A stretch of DNA of 8,870 nt, from NCBI GenBank assembly GCA_021813195.1, contig JAKALI010000136.1:1-8870 (forward strand). The letters run 5' to 3'. The notes under the pieces are model-generated. The model had not been told where the DNA came from and made no database searches. It worked only from the letters and a program-made list of their open reading frames with translations. How positions within the stretch are numbered: position 1 is the stretch's first letter; every line of letters starts with the position of its first letter. This DNA comes from Pseudomonadota bacterium (lineage in GTDB: Bacteria > Pseudomonadota > Alphaproteobacteria > Rhizobiales > Hyphomicrobiaceae). Of this stretch, positions 1-7,066 are shown piece after piece. The position numbers were made by a program, and so were the translations under genes.

Positions 1-1298
1 GTTCTGGCTTGGTCGCTGTCGTAGTGGATGTGGCTGTAGCTGTCCTTGCCGAGATGCGCCATCAGCGTGCGGGCCGGGAGATCGGCCTCCATCTTGCGCC
101 ACTTATTCGGAAATTTTCCGGGGTCGTAGGGCGGGACGATGCTGGCCTTGAGCTCGCGCCAAGCGACCGAGCCCTCGCGGAGTTCCTGCCCTTGCTGCCT
201 GCACCGTGCGAGTGCCTCGCTGAACATCGTCAGAGCCGTCCTGTGCGCCTCCGGGTATTGGTCGCCGGGCCGCAGGCGCGCGAAGAGATCATAGTCGCGG
301 GGCAGATAACGGATGACGTGATCGGCAATTTGGGCTGGCGCTGCAAACCCCGGCCAGCTCCGCATGGTCCTGGCGTAGCCATTGAGCCTCTTTGGCGGGA
401 CGTAAGGGACAGGCTGATCAAACCGCCGGGCTCCCCGGCGCAGGTCGCCGGAGGCGAGAAGCGCGCGGGCATCGATGGGAGGAAGGTCTCCAAGGGCCTG
501 CCGGGCTGTCACGGCCGGCAGAAGGCGGCCTTTCGTCCCCGGCGTTGGATGAAAATGCGAGCGGCCGGTGCCGGCATCGTTCGCGGCCAGGTTCTTGAGC
601 GCGACGAGGCGGGTTCCCTCATAACCAGGCGGAAGCGCTATGGTGTGCGTGGGAGCCGGGAACGCAACCTCAAGGCCCAAAGAGGAATGAAGCGCAATCA
701 GGAACATGCGCTCCCGCATCTGGGGCACGCCGTAGAAGGCGGAGTTCAGGAGCGTGTATCCGCAAACGTAGCCACGGCTACCCAGCACCTCGCAGATTTC
801 CTCGGCGATGTTGTGCCCGCCATGGTTCAGAATGTCCGGGACGTTCTCCATCACGACGGCGAGGGGATGACACGCCTCGACGTAGTCGAGATATTCGATG
901 TAGAGGCGCGCGCGCGGGTCATGCCGGAAGGCCTCCGGATGATCGGCGACCTCCCGGAGTTTGGAGCGACCCACGCGGGCAAACGCCTGGCAGGGCGGGC
1001 CGCCGACGATGACATCGAACGCGGAGGCGGGGTCTCCCAGGCCGAGTTCAGCGCAGAGCTGCTCGGGCTTAGTGGCGGTGATGTCGCGGGCCCTGGCGTG
1101 ACGGCTGTCGCCGGGATGGAAGTTGAGGCCGTGGGAGCGGGCGGCGTCGGGGTCGAACTCAATGGCAGCGGTAATGCGCGCGCCGGTAGCATGGAAGCCC
1201 AGGGAGAGGCCGCCGCAGCCGGAGAAAAGATCGAGGACACGCGGAGGCGCGCCGCCCCTGAGGCGGCTGGCCTTCTGCCTGATCACCCGCGTGTTCAT
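1..1298 (-). CDS. DNA (cytosine-5-)-methyltransferase, C-terminus cut by the window edge
   Basis: The enzyme transfers a methyl group from S-adenosylmethionine to C5 of cytosine in a specific DNA sequence. The frame is open from ATG at 1298 to the left edge, giving 432 residues and no stop. Visible C5-methyltransferase motifs are motif I (LDLFSGCGGLSLGF, residues 22-35), an acidic residue for motif II (E47), motif IV (GGPPCQ, 99-104, catalytic C103), motif VI (ENV, 151-153) and motif VIII (QMRER, 193-197). A target-recognition region of about 200 residues follows, then a motif IX-like stretch (PARTLMAHLGKDSYSHIHYD, 408-427). Motif X should lie just outside the window. All key residues seen are intact, so the gene looks functional. 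A TTG further upstream is a possible but weaker start. The gene lies 148 bp downstream of a same-strand unknown gene and near a nuclease-like gene, which fits a restriction-modification or defence locus. Family assignment is certain; the target sequence and the cognate nuclease are unknown. Confidence 0.96.
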   Translation of the reverse strand, partial: MNTRVIRQKASRLRGGAPPRVLDLFSGCGGLSLGFHATGARITAAIEFDPDAARSHGLNFHPGDSRHARARDITATKPEQLCAELGLGDPASAFDVIVGGPPCQAFARVGRSKLREVADHPEAFRHDPRARLYIEYLDYVEACHPLAVVMENVPDILNHGGHNIAEEICEVLGSRGYVCGYTLLNSAFYGVPQMRERMFLIALHSSLGLEVAFPAPTHTIALPPGYEGTRLVALKNLAANDAGTGRSHFHPTPGTKGRLLPAVTARQALGDLPPIDARALLASGDLRRGARRFDQPVPYVPPKRLNGYARTMRSWPGFAAPAQIADHVIRYLPRDYDLFARLRPGDQYPEAHRTALTMFSEALARCRQQGQELREGSVAWRELKASIVPPYDPGKFPNKWRKMEADLPARTLMAHLGKDSYSHIHYDSDQAR

Positions 1299-1387
1299 GC
1301 CCCCGCCGCAGTCGCTTGAGCGGCAAGAGGACAAAGTCTTCCAAGTGCCGCCGTGGTCTCCGGATTCGCTGCTCGCAGCCACTATCG

Positions 1388-1420
1388 GCCGGGCACGGCG
1401 TACTTACAAGCTGGCCCGGC
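1388..1420. repeat. GC-rich inverted repeat between the unknown gene and the methyltransferase
   Basis: GCCGGGC (1388-1394) and GCCCGGC (1414-1420) are perfect 7-bp complements separated by 19 bp. They lie in the 148-bp gap upstream of the methyltransferase start. Transcribed leftward, this could form a hairpin between the two genes. No T-run follows, so it is not a standard terminator. It may be a regulatory hairpin or chance in GC-rich DNA. Confidence 0.25.
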
Positions 1421-1446
1421 AGGAATCTGTGGGTGCGCGTGCCCCT

Positions 1447-2079
1447 TCAGCAACCAAACGCGAAGGGGAACTCGGCCGAGGCCGATCCCTTGAGCTTGGC
1501 CAGGAGGCGAGCGGCATTCGCCGGCTCGCCTTCTTCGTGGGTGGCGAGATCGAGGTAGTAGCGTTGTCCCTCGTGCAGGGCGAAAACGATCCAGTCACCT
1601 GTGAGCCGTCCGGCCTGCGAGCGATCGACGTATCCATCGGCGAACCGGCTGGCGAGGACGCCCGGCCAGATGTCGGGGTCGTTCCCGTGATCGTTCGCAA
1701 CGCGGGCAATCATACTGTCTAGATCACGGTTGCCCTTACCGTGCGCGATGCCCCATCGCTCGCCAATATTCCGGAACATGTGCCTCGTGGCGAAGAAGTG
1801 CTGGTGCCAGAGTGGGCATAGAGGCTGATGGCGGAATGGAGTAGCTGGCTTGATATTGGGAGCGAGCCGATGGCCTTCGAGAGCATCGAGCGCATCCATT
1901 ACGAAGGGCACATCACCCTGCGCGGTCGTGAGTAGCCGAAAGACGAGACCCGCACTCAGGCGCTGAGCATAAGGTCGGCCTGAAGCAACATGCTCCTTTA
2001 TCCGCTCCAGATCGTCCAGATTGATGCTGAAACGAGCCCGCTGCGGACTTGCTGTGGAAAGTGCGCCAGTGTCGTCCAT
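1447..2079 (-). CDS. Unrecognised 210-residue protein in the methyltransferase/nuclease cluster
   Basis: I do not recognise this family. The ATG at 2079 has a good ribosome binding site (GAGG, 7 nt upstream, in GCGAGGTAGGAGC), and the frame closes with TGA at 1447-1449. There is no signal peptide or membrane segment, so it is probably cytoplasmic. The centre (residues 80-110) is rich in His and aromatic residues; H84, C88, H92, H94 and H100 are spaced so that they could bind a metal, but this is only an inference. The C-terminal part (from D162) has an alternating hydrophobic pattern, DWIVFALHEGQRYYLDLATH, which looks like two beta strands joined by a short turn. It lies between the nuclease-like gene and the methyltransferase on the same strand, so it may belong to the same system, for example as a restriction, toxin or accessory component. 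The 164-bp gap upstream leaves room for its own promoter. That it is a real gene is likely; its function is unknown. Confidence 0.8.
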   Translation of the reverse strand: MDDTGALSTASPQRARFSINLDDLERIKEHVASGRPYAQRLSAGLVFRLLTTAQGDVPFVMDALDALEGHRLAPNIKPATPFRHQPLCPLWHQHFFATRHMFRNIGERWGIAHGKGNRDLDSMIARVANDHGNDPDIWPGVLASRFADGYVDRSQAGRLTGDWIVFALHEGQRYYLDLATHEEGEPANAARLLAKLKGSASAEFPFAFGC

Positions 2080-2243
2080 GCTCCTACCTCGCTAAAAGCA
2101 TGACACGATTCTCGTGGGATTGCAGTGGCTGGGCGACTCAAGGAGCTCGACGGCCCGATTGGAAATGGCAGACAAGGTCGGAATCCGGCGCCAGCTCAAC
2201 AAAGCTGAAATCCTGACCTCGGCAAAAGTGTCCGAAAAGCAAT

Positions 2244-2738
2244 TCAGCTGCTAGTAGTTGCTCGATCAAACCGCCGCAGCAGACTCTCGACCAGCGCGTG
2301 CGGCCCCTCGTGCCGATATGGCTGGTATCGGTCCCTGCTGGTCGCAACGGGGCTCGGGCTGAGCGCATACTTGTCGGGCTGGTCGACCGACACGCTCGGA
2401 ACATCGGCCATCGGGATCAGCCATGAGGTTCCGACTGACACGGTCGTCGGCTCGAACAGCACCGCCAGGAGCAGCAGGTTCGGCACCGGCCGGAATGTGG
2501 ATTTCTGGACGTCGAACTGGACCGTCTTCCGCTTGGCGCTGGCGATGGCCGACTTCACCTGGAGATAGACGCTGCGCTGGCTCGCCTTGTCCAGGGCGAT
2601 CAGATCGATCCCGTGATCGTCCGAAAGCGGGACGAACGGCGACAGGCGGCCCGACGACGCCAGCAGTATGGAGGCCGCGACGAGGTACTCGTTGACCTTG
2701 CCCTTCTGCGTCGATGTCAGCCCGGCTGGAAATTCCAT
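2244..2738 (-). CDS. PD-(D/E)XK nuclease-like protein
   Basis: This 164-residue cytoplasmic protein has the pattern of a small PD-(D/E)XK nuclease fold. A leading helix carries E17 (QKGKVNEYLVAASILL), followed by the metal-site aspartate in DDHGIDLI (D45), then a strand ending in the catalytic-type Q60-V-K62 (YLQVKSA). Similar cores occur in DUF4365-like and intron-associated PD-(D/E)XK proteins; I infer membership from these motifs and do not claim one exact family. The second half has a hydrophobic strand (NLLLLAVLF) and a polar tail. The ATG at 2738 is the first in-frame start; its ribosome binding site is weak. The gene diverges from a small XRE regulator, and a palindrome lies 12 bp upstream of its start, so regulation by that protein is plausible. 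With the methyltransferase downstream, it could be the restriction enzyme of the locus, or a recombination or repair nuclease. Substrate is unknown. Confidence 0.82.
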   Translation of the reverse strand: MEFPAGLTSTQKGKVNEYLVAASILLASSGRLSPFVPLSDDHGIDLIALDKASQRSVYLQVKSAIASAKRKTVQFDVQKSTFRPVPNLLLLAVLFEPTTVSVGTSWLIPMADVPSVSVDQPDKYALSPSPVATSRDRYQPYRHEGPHALVESLLRRFDRATTSS

Positions 2739-2750
2739 GCATCATCCGAT

Positions 2751-2767
2751 TTTGGGATAATCCCAAA
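2751..2767. promoter_or_regulatory. Palindromic operator between divergent nuclease and XRE genes
   Basis: TTTGGGAT-A-ATCCCAAA is a perfect palindrome with 8-bp arms and a 1-bp centre. Flanking bases extend the symmetry (CCGAT on the left, ATCGG on the right) with one extra T. It sits in the 76-bp gap between the divergent starts, 12 bp before the nuclease ATG and 47 bp before the XRE TTG. The centre contains GATAAT, a good -10 match for rightward transcription, so a bound protein could block a promoter. The likely ligand is the adjacent XRE protein, giving autoregulation and control of the nuclease; this is inference. Confidence 0.65.
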
Positions 2768-2814
2768 TCGGGTTTAGCTGTGTTCGCGCTCGATCTCAAG
2801 ACGAAGCGCGATCC

Positions 2815-3069
2815 TTGCCCAGCTCCATCCATACCGAGGTCTACAAGGCCCTGATCGATCGCCTCGTCGCGGCGAGGATGGATGCCGGCCTGACCCAGCA
2901 GACGGTCGCCGACCGGCTCGGAAAGCCCCAATCCTATGTCGCCAAGGTCGAAGGCCTCGAGCGCCGGCTCGACGTGATCGAATATCTCACGATGGCCGGC
3001 GCCATCGGGCTCGATCCGATGCCGGCGATCAGGTCGGCGTGGCGTGAGGTGAAAACGGCGTCGGAATAG
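2815..3069 (+). CDS. Small XRE-family helix-turn-helix regulator
   Basis: This 84-residue protein is mostly one Cro/C1-type helix-turn-helix domain. The helices are visible as DRLVAARMDAGLTQQTVADR (residues 15-34), with the recognition helix around KPQSYVAKVE (37-46), followed by the common tail RRLDVIEYL (50-58). The start is TTG; no in-frame ATG or GTG lies between it and the upstream TAA at 2758, and proteins of this type usually begin MPSSIHT-Y, which matches. The ribosome binding site is weak (GAAG). It probably binds DNA as a dimer and represses its own gene and the divergent nuclease gene through the palindrome at 2751-2767. Its size and position recall controller proteins of restriction-modification loci. 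It could instead be an antitoxin-like regulator of the nuclease. The family is clear; the target is inferred. Confidence 0.9.
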   Translation: MPSSIHTEVYKALIDRLVAARMDAGLTQQTVADRLGKPQSYVAKVEGLERRLDVIEYLTMAGAIGLDPMPAIRSAWREVKTASE

Positions 3070-3506
3070 ACGATGTCGGTCGTCGGGTTTTATTCAGCGA
3101 GCGGCGCTCACTGTTGCCCCACTCCTGTCAGGCGTGTGCTCCAAACCAGATCTCGCAACCAAGTCAAGGTCATGGTCCGTGACGTCGCGCGCCGGGGCAG
3201 CGGTGGGGTAGCTGGAAATCGGATGGGCTAGCGGTAGATGCAGAGCCCCTCGCCAGCGAGACGACGGATCGGGCCGACCTCCGGAAGGAGCATGGCGCCG
3301 AGAAGGTGCCGACCGATGCGGGTGTGAAAAGGATGCGCGAGAGGTCGGTGGAAGGTGAGTAGCGGGCTGACCGCCAGAGCGGAACGGCGGGGACCAATCT
3401 CGTTGACTCCGCCATTCGTGCTAGGATTGAAAGCTCGTAAGTAGCTTTCAGGAGTGCGCATGCGTCCCAACGCTGAGACACCCTCGGCAGGGGGGCGATC
3501 ATCAGT
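3070..3506. other. Intergenic stretch, no convincing gene
   Basis: These 437 bp lie between the converging XRE and TPR-hydrolase genes. Minus-strand open frames overlap here, but they have arginine- and serine-rich shadow-like composition. On the plus strand, a frame ending with TAG at about 3359-3361 reads DRADLRKEHGAEKVPTDAG and has more protein-like composition, but no start with a ribosome binding site could be assigned. It may be the tail of a decayed gene. The stretch also contains the hairpin listed separately. No insertion-sequence ends or RNA gene were recognised. Confidence 0.4.
3428..3450 (+). repeat. Perfect 8-bp hairpin followed by a ribosome-binding-site-like sequence
   Basis: TGAAAGCT and AGCTTTCA are perfect complements around a 7-base loop (CGTAAGT). 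AGGAG overlaps the right end of the hairpin and lies 5 bases before ATG at 3460. That ATG opens a frame of only 24 codons (MRPNAETPSAGGRSSVYFRN...) ending at the 3' end of the converging TPR gene. No T-run follows, so it is not a normal terminator. It could be a leader or part of an element junction; the short frame alone is not good evidence of a gene. Confidence 0.4.
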
Positions 3507-6113
3507 CTATTTCCGCAACGCAGGCAACTCATAACGCCAGTAAGAACCGGCCTCAGTGTCGATTCGCTTCAACTCTTTCGTCCGGAGATCGGCCGGTCGT
3601 GCTCCTTGAAGCATCAGCCGGCGGATATCCGCAATTATCTCCTTCTGATCTGCGTAGAGGCTATGATTCATAGACGGCCAGCCTCCCAAAACAGTGACAT
3701 CGATCAGATCGACCCCTGCCACTAGTCTTGGGGGGCGACCATCGCTTATTAGGCCAACGGGAGTGCGGCCCTTGCCAAGTTGCGCAGCTTCTAGCGCCCT
3801 GTCGTTTGATGCGGCGTAGACTGTCGCCTTTGCGCCTCGAAGCTGAAGCCGACTGACTAAAATTTCAAGTAGAGCCGCATCGAGATCGGGGGACGCCAGA
3901 ATGACCTCGGCAATGTTTAGGGTCGCGAAGCGATCGTCACTGAGTCCCTCCAGCGCGGTGTGCAAAACAACATTTCCCATACTGTGGGCGATTATATTAA
4001 TTCGCCCTGCTCTCGATGATCGGATCATGCCGTCCAAAAAAGCTCTTAGCGCAGTGCCGGACGCTTGAGCTAGATCGCGATCCCCGAAGTAGGAAGTCCC
4101 TCCCTTTGTTGGCCACGAGAACAGGAACACCGGGCCATCAAAATTAAGATCAAGAGCAATCTGGCCGGCGCGCTTGACGGCATCGTCGAACGAGACATTG
4201 TAGCCGTGAACGACTACCAAGCTCTGACCGAGAAAATCCCTCGCATTTAGCAATCGGTGTCGACTCTCTCGCACAAAGATTTCTGGCGCCAGCACCGTAG
4301 TGGTCTCTACTCTCATTTGATCGACAGCCGTGATTGACGGCTGCGAACTGCCAATATAACCTTTTAATTCTTTCCTGGGCTTTTGCGGGGCTGCTACTAC
4401 TGTTACTCTCACCGAGCTAAGCACAGATGCAGGCGCCGGATCACTTCCGAAACCAGATTTCATTCCGACTAAAGGCCGTCGATTGGTTCCTACATAGATT
4501 GGTATTTCTACGAGTTCGTTCTTCATTTTTGCACGCACTTCGGCGAACAACTTTGCGGCGTCCTCTCTGCGCCCCATCACCCCGTATAGTTCCGCGAGAG
4601 CCAAGCCAAATTGCGGGTCTCTTTCGCCGTCACTCTGGTTTGCCGCGACGTGGAAGTCGTAAGCCTTCTCCAGAAATTTTTGAGCCTCTTCAATGTTGCC
4701 CTCGTGCGTCAGGAACGATCCGAAGTTCAGCATCATGTAAATGTCATTGGGATGCCGGGGCTCCTCGTCGAGATCAATAATTGACATTGACCGGCGATAT
4801 TGCGTTTCGGCTTCGGTGTAACGGCCGAGTCGATAGTAAATGCCCGCCAGCTGGTGCTTGAGTGCCGCTGACGACCTGGGGAGGGCACCCTCTTCTCGTT
4901 CGAGAATAGCAATTGCTGCCTGGTACGCCTCGGCTGCGCTGTCGAGGTTGCCACTCTCTTGAAATGCCTCCGCCTCCTTACTAAGACGCAAGGCCAACCA
5001 AAACGGAACCCGGCCGAGTTTGTTCTCTGTAAACGCCCGCAAATCCTTGGCTTTGGCTGCAGCATCTGAGAATTGCTTTTTCTCGGACAAATCGGCAATC
5101 GCTGAGAAGTCAAGAGGCAGACAGCTCGCACTGAATTGAACCTCGCGTCCACTGCAAATGCTTTCGGCGCGCCTGCGCCACTGCTCTGCTTGACCAACTT
5201 CGCTTGCGGCCGCGTCAACAGCATAGAGATTGAGAAGAGTGTTGACGAGTTGTGGGGCTGATGGTCCAAACAGCTTTTCGCTGAGCTCCAGAGCTTTGAC
5301 AAAGTAGCGTCGGGCCTCTTTGTGATCCCCTCTCCAAAACTTCACTACGCCCAGTGCGCCATAGATCGGACCAAGTCTCTCGTTGTTCCCATCTCCGCCC
5401 CACTCATAATTCACGTGAGCGAAAGCCTCGTCTAGATACGCTTCTGACTGTCTTAGGTCGCCGTCCACAGCCGAGATGATGCCCAAGCCAAACACTGCTC
5501 TGCCGATGGCATAGGCAACGCCCGCTTGAATGGGCCCAGCCACCGCATTGGAGACCTCAATGGCTTCCTCAAAGAATGGCTGAGCCTCTGAAAACCGTGC
5601 GGACTCGACCAACAAGTCTCCAATTGCGACCGACGTCAGCGCCACACCGAAGTCGTTGTGAGAAATATTCTGAAATAGCGACCGCGCGCGGCGGAAGGCC
5701 GACAAGGACTCACGGATACGCGATACCGCCCGAAGGGAGACTCCGATGCCATCGACCCAATTCGCAATCTTCTGCGGGTCATTCGCAAATGCGGGACCGG
5801 CCATGCTGATTAGCTTTGCGAATAGTTCGTCGGCCTCTTTCTGGAGATCCTGTACTTCTAGAAGGAATGTAAGCTCGAGGTACGCATAGGCCAGTTGAAG
5901 GGGCTGATTGGAGCCCGACATATTCTCAAGTTGGCTCGCCATACGTCGGACGATCTGCTCGGCCTCTGAGTAGCGACCGCCCGAAATGTGGGACTGCACA
6001 TCACTCCAAGACGAGCTAGGTATTGGAGGGGCTTGGGCGTAAGCCGGAGCGAACAACTGCGCCGCTAATCCAAGCAGCAAGAACTGTCTGGAGATCAGCT
6101 TCAGAAGTGACAT
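3507..6113 (-). CDS. Exported TPR protein with C-terminal DUF900-type alpha/beta hydrolase domain
   Basis: This is a large, probably periplasmic protein of 868 residues. The start at 6113 gives a clear signal peptide (MSLLKLISRQ, then a hydrophobic run, cleavage likely after AYA at residue 26); AGGGG lies about 9 bases upstream. Residues of about 30-530 are helical TPR-type repeats, for example GDHKEARRYFVKALELSEK, GRYTEAETQYRRSMSIID and GNIEEAQKFLEKAYDFH. From about 537 (IPIYVGTNR) to 850 lies a DUF900-type hydrolase (COG4782-like): VVHGYNVSFDDA near 634-645, FSWPTKG near 665, nucleophile elbow AHSMGN with S711, likely acid D743, and likely base H817 (MNHSLYAD). The triad looks complete, so esterase- or lipase-like activity is plausible; the substrate is unknown, and the TPRs probably bind a partner. 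Codon use is visibly richer in A/T than the flanking genes, suggesting a different origin. It stands alone, convergent with the XRE gene. Confidence 0.93.
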   Translation of the reverse strand: MSLLKLISRQFLLLGLAAQLFAPAYAQAPPIPSSSWSDVQSHISGGRYSEAEQIVRRMASQLENMSGSNQPLQLAYAYLELTFLLEVQDLQKEADELFAKLISMAGPAFANDPQKIANWVDGIGVSLRAVSRIRESLSAFRRARSLFQNISHNDFGVALTSVAIGDLLVESARFSEAQPFFEEAIEVSNAVAGPIQAGVAYAIGRAVFGLGIISAVDGDLRQSEAYLDEAFAHVNYEWGGDGNNERLGPIYGALGVVKFWRGDHKEARRYFVKALELSEKLFGPSAPQLVNTLLNLYAVDAAASEVGQAEQWRRRAESICSGREVQFSASCLPLDFSAIADLSEKKQFSDAAAKAKDLRAFTENKLGRVPFWLALRLSKEAEAFQESGNLDSAAEAYQAAIAILEREEGALPRSSAALKHQLAGIYYRLGRYTEAETQYRRSMSIIDLDEEPRHPNDIYMMLNFGSFLTHEGNIEEAQKFLEKAYDFHVAANQSDGERDPQFGLALAELYGVMGRREDAAKLFAEVRAKMKNELVEIPIYVGTNRRPLVGMKSGFGSDPAPASVLSSVRVTVVAAPQKPRKELKGYIGSSQPSITAVDQMRVETTTVLAPEIFVRESRHRLLNARDFLGQSLVVVHGYNVSFDDAVKRAGQIALDLNFDGPVFLFSWPTKGGTSYFGDRDLAQASGTALRAFLDGMIRSSRAGRINIIAHSMGNVVLHTALEGLSDDRFATLNIAEVILASPDLDAALLEILVSRLQLRGAKATVYAASNDRALEAAQLGKGRTPVGLISDGRPPRLVAGVDLIDVTVLGGWPSMNHSLYADQKEIIADIRRLMLQGARPADLRTKELKRIDTEAGSYWRYELPALRK

Positions 6114-6151
6114 GCTGTACGCCCCTGAAATGGAAGAGTTAGGCTTCTCTA

Positions 6152-6180
6152 ATGATATGCCGCGATTGTGTACGTTCTAA
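6152..6180 (-). promoter_or_regulatory. Possible promoter of the TPR-hydrolase gene
   Basis: On the minus strand TATCAT (6157-6152) matches the -10 consensus at 5 of 6 bases, and TTAGAA (6180-6175) stands 17 bp upstream as a weak -35. This would start transcription about 30-40 bp before the ATG at 6113. The rest of the 280-bp gap to the next gene shows an AT-rich AATATATATT stretch near 6220 and no gene. Confidence 0.3.
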
Positions 6181-6376
6181 GCTGGGTCGTTGATTCTTGG
6201 GGCGCGCGCCGCTGGTCAATATATATTTTGAGACCACATTAGGCCGAAGCAGCGGCCTCTGACGTCGTGGGTGCATGGGTGCTCGAACTCGAATACATCG
6301 AAATAGCTGCTCAACCCCTTCATCTTCGCTTGTCGCGTTCACCGCCAATGAGAACTACGCGGGTGTTGTGGTTTCA

Positions 6377-6404
6377 GGCGAGAATGACCGATGTCACTCT
6401 CGCC
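6377..6404 (-). terminator. Stem-loop across the stop codon of the pRiA4b ORF-3 gene
   Basis: GGCGAGA-a-TGAC, a 4-base loop (CGAT), then GTCA-c-TCTCGCC forms a 12-bp stem with one mismatch. The stop codon at 6394-6396 lies in one arm. The position suits transcription termination or 3'-end protection of the leftward mRNA, but no T-run follows, so intrinsic termination is uncertain. Confidence 0.4.
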
Positions 6405-7065
6405 GTCGCTTTCGCAGCGCTCCCCTCACCGTCTTGTCCGTCTTCGCCACGTCGAATCGCTCCGGGTCGAACTTGCCGCCGCTCGAGCGTTTGAGATGAC
6501 GCTGCTCCTCGAACTCGTCGGGCTCCGGCGACAGCAAGACGCGCAGGAACTCGAAGTAGCCGTGCGGTCCGCCGACATCCTCGGGTGGACACGAACGCGC
6601 GCCCTCGATGCAGGTCGCCGTCTTGGGGGCCGGCTTCAGGACGAGCAGCTTCTCGATCTGCACGGTGTGCCGCCAGTCGTCGCCGAAATCGTAGACGTAG
6701 ACGAAGGACGGGCCGTCGTCGTACCGGAATTGGAAGTCGCGCAACCGCACTTCGCTGGCGTCGAACGCCTGGGCGTCACCCTCGAAACGGTCCTGATTCA
6801 GCATGCCGAGGTCGCCGTAGCGCAGCCCGCCGATCTCGAACTGGTGCAGGTGCGAGTCGGTCCAGCCCATGGCGGCTTGCAGGATGTGATGCAGCTCTGA
6901 AAGCGTGGTCGTCATCGGCACGACGAGGCGGCGCCAGATGGTCGGCTCGATGTCGTCGAGCGTCACCTTGATCTGGACGGCGTTGGGCTCCTCCCAGACC
7001 GTGCGCGGCGATGTATCGGTCTCCGTCGACACGGCCATTCCCCGTTTCCGTCCCTCCAACGGCAT
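6394..7065 (-). CDS. Plasmid pRiA4b ORF-3 family protein
   Basis: The protein matches the pRiA4b ORF-3 family (PF07929), also known from the accessory protein of IS1096. Its cellular role is not established. Typical motifs occur in order: QIKVTLDDIEPTIWRRLVVP (residues 31-50), a helix HHILQAAMGWTDSHLHQF (59-76), YVYDFGDDWRH (123-133), and CIEGARSCPPEDVGGPHGY (152-170), whose Cys and His residues could hold a metal or stabilise the fold. The C-terminus is basic (RKRRRE). The length is usual for the family. The start is uncertain: ATG at 7065 gives 223 residues but has no ribosome binding site and abuts a palindrome; ATG at 7038 gives 214 residues and has GGGGA directly before it and GGAGGG 14 bases upstream. 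The gene diverges from the exported SH3-like protein. Such genes are frequent in plasmids and islands of alphaproteobacteria, but no transposase accompanies it here. Confidence 0.9.
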   Translation of the reverse strand: MPLEGRKRGMAVSTETDTSPRTVWEEPNAVQIKVTLDDIEPTIWRRLVVPMTTTLSELHHILQAAMGWTDSHLHQFEIGGLRYGDLGMLNQDRFEGDAQAFDASEVRLRDFQFRYDDGPSFVYVYDFGDDWRHTVQIEKLLVLKPAPKTATCIEGARSCPPEDVGGPHGYFEFLRVLLSPEPDEFEEQRHLKRSSGGKFDPERFDVAKTDKTVRGALRKRRRE

Positions 7066-7066
7066 T

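Noticed and set aside
9..1319. Long plus-strand open frame of 436 codons
   Set aside because: It is antisense to the C5-methyltransferase, whose motifs are unmistakable on the minus strand; the plus-strand product matches nothing and is a GC-rich shadow.
2165..2254. Plus-strand 29-codon frame starting MADKVGIRRQLNKAEIL
   Set aside because: It has protein-like composition but no clear ribosome binding site, overlaps the 3' end of the nuclease gene, and is too short to support.
2266..2931. Minus-strand open frame of 221 codons across the XRE/nuclease boundary
   Set aside because: It overlaps both recognisable genes in another frame, covers the operator, and is rich in Arg, Gly and Pro, as shadows in GC-rich DNA are.
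3160..3506. Group II intron or retroelement relic
   Set aside because: Some phrases seemed familiar, but no domain V hairpin, reverse transcriptase motif or intron boundary could be shown, so it is not listed as an element.
3170..3532. Minus-strand frame of 120 codons, and a second overlapping one, in the 3070-3506 gap
   Set aside because: The composition is rich in Ser, Arg and Cys without recognisable motifs, and the frame overlaps the end of the TPR gene on the same strand.
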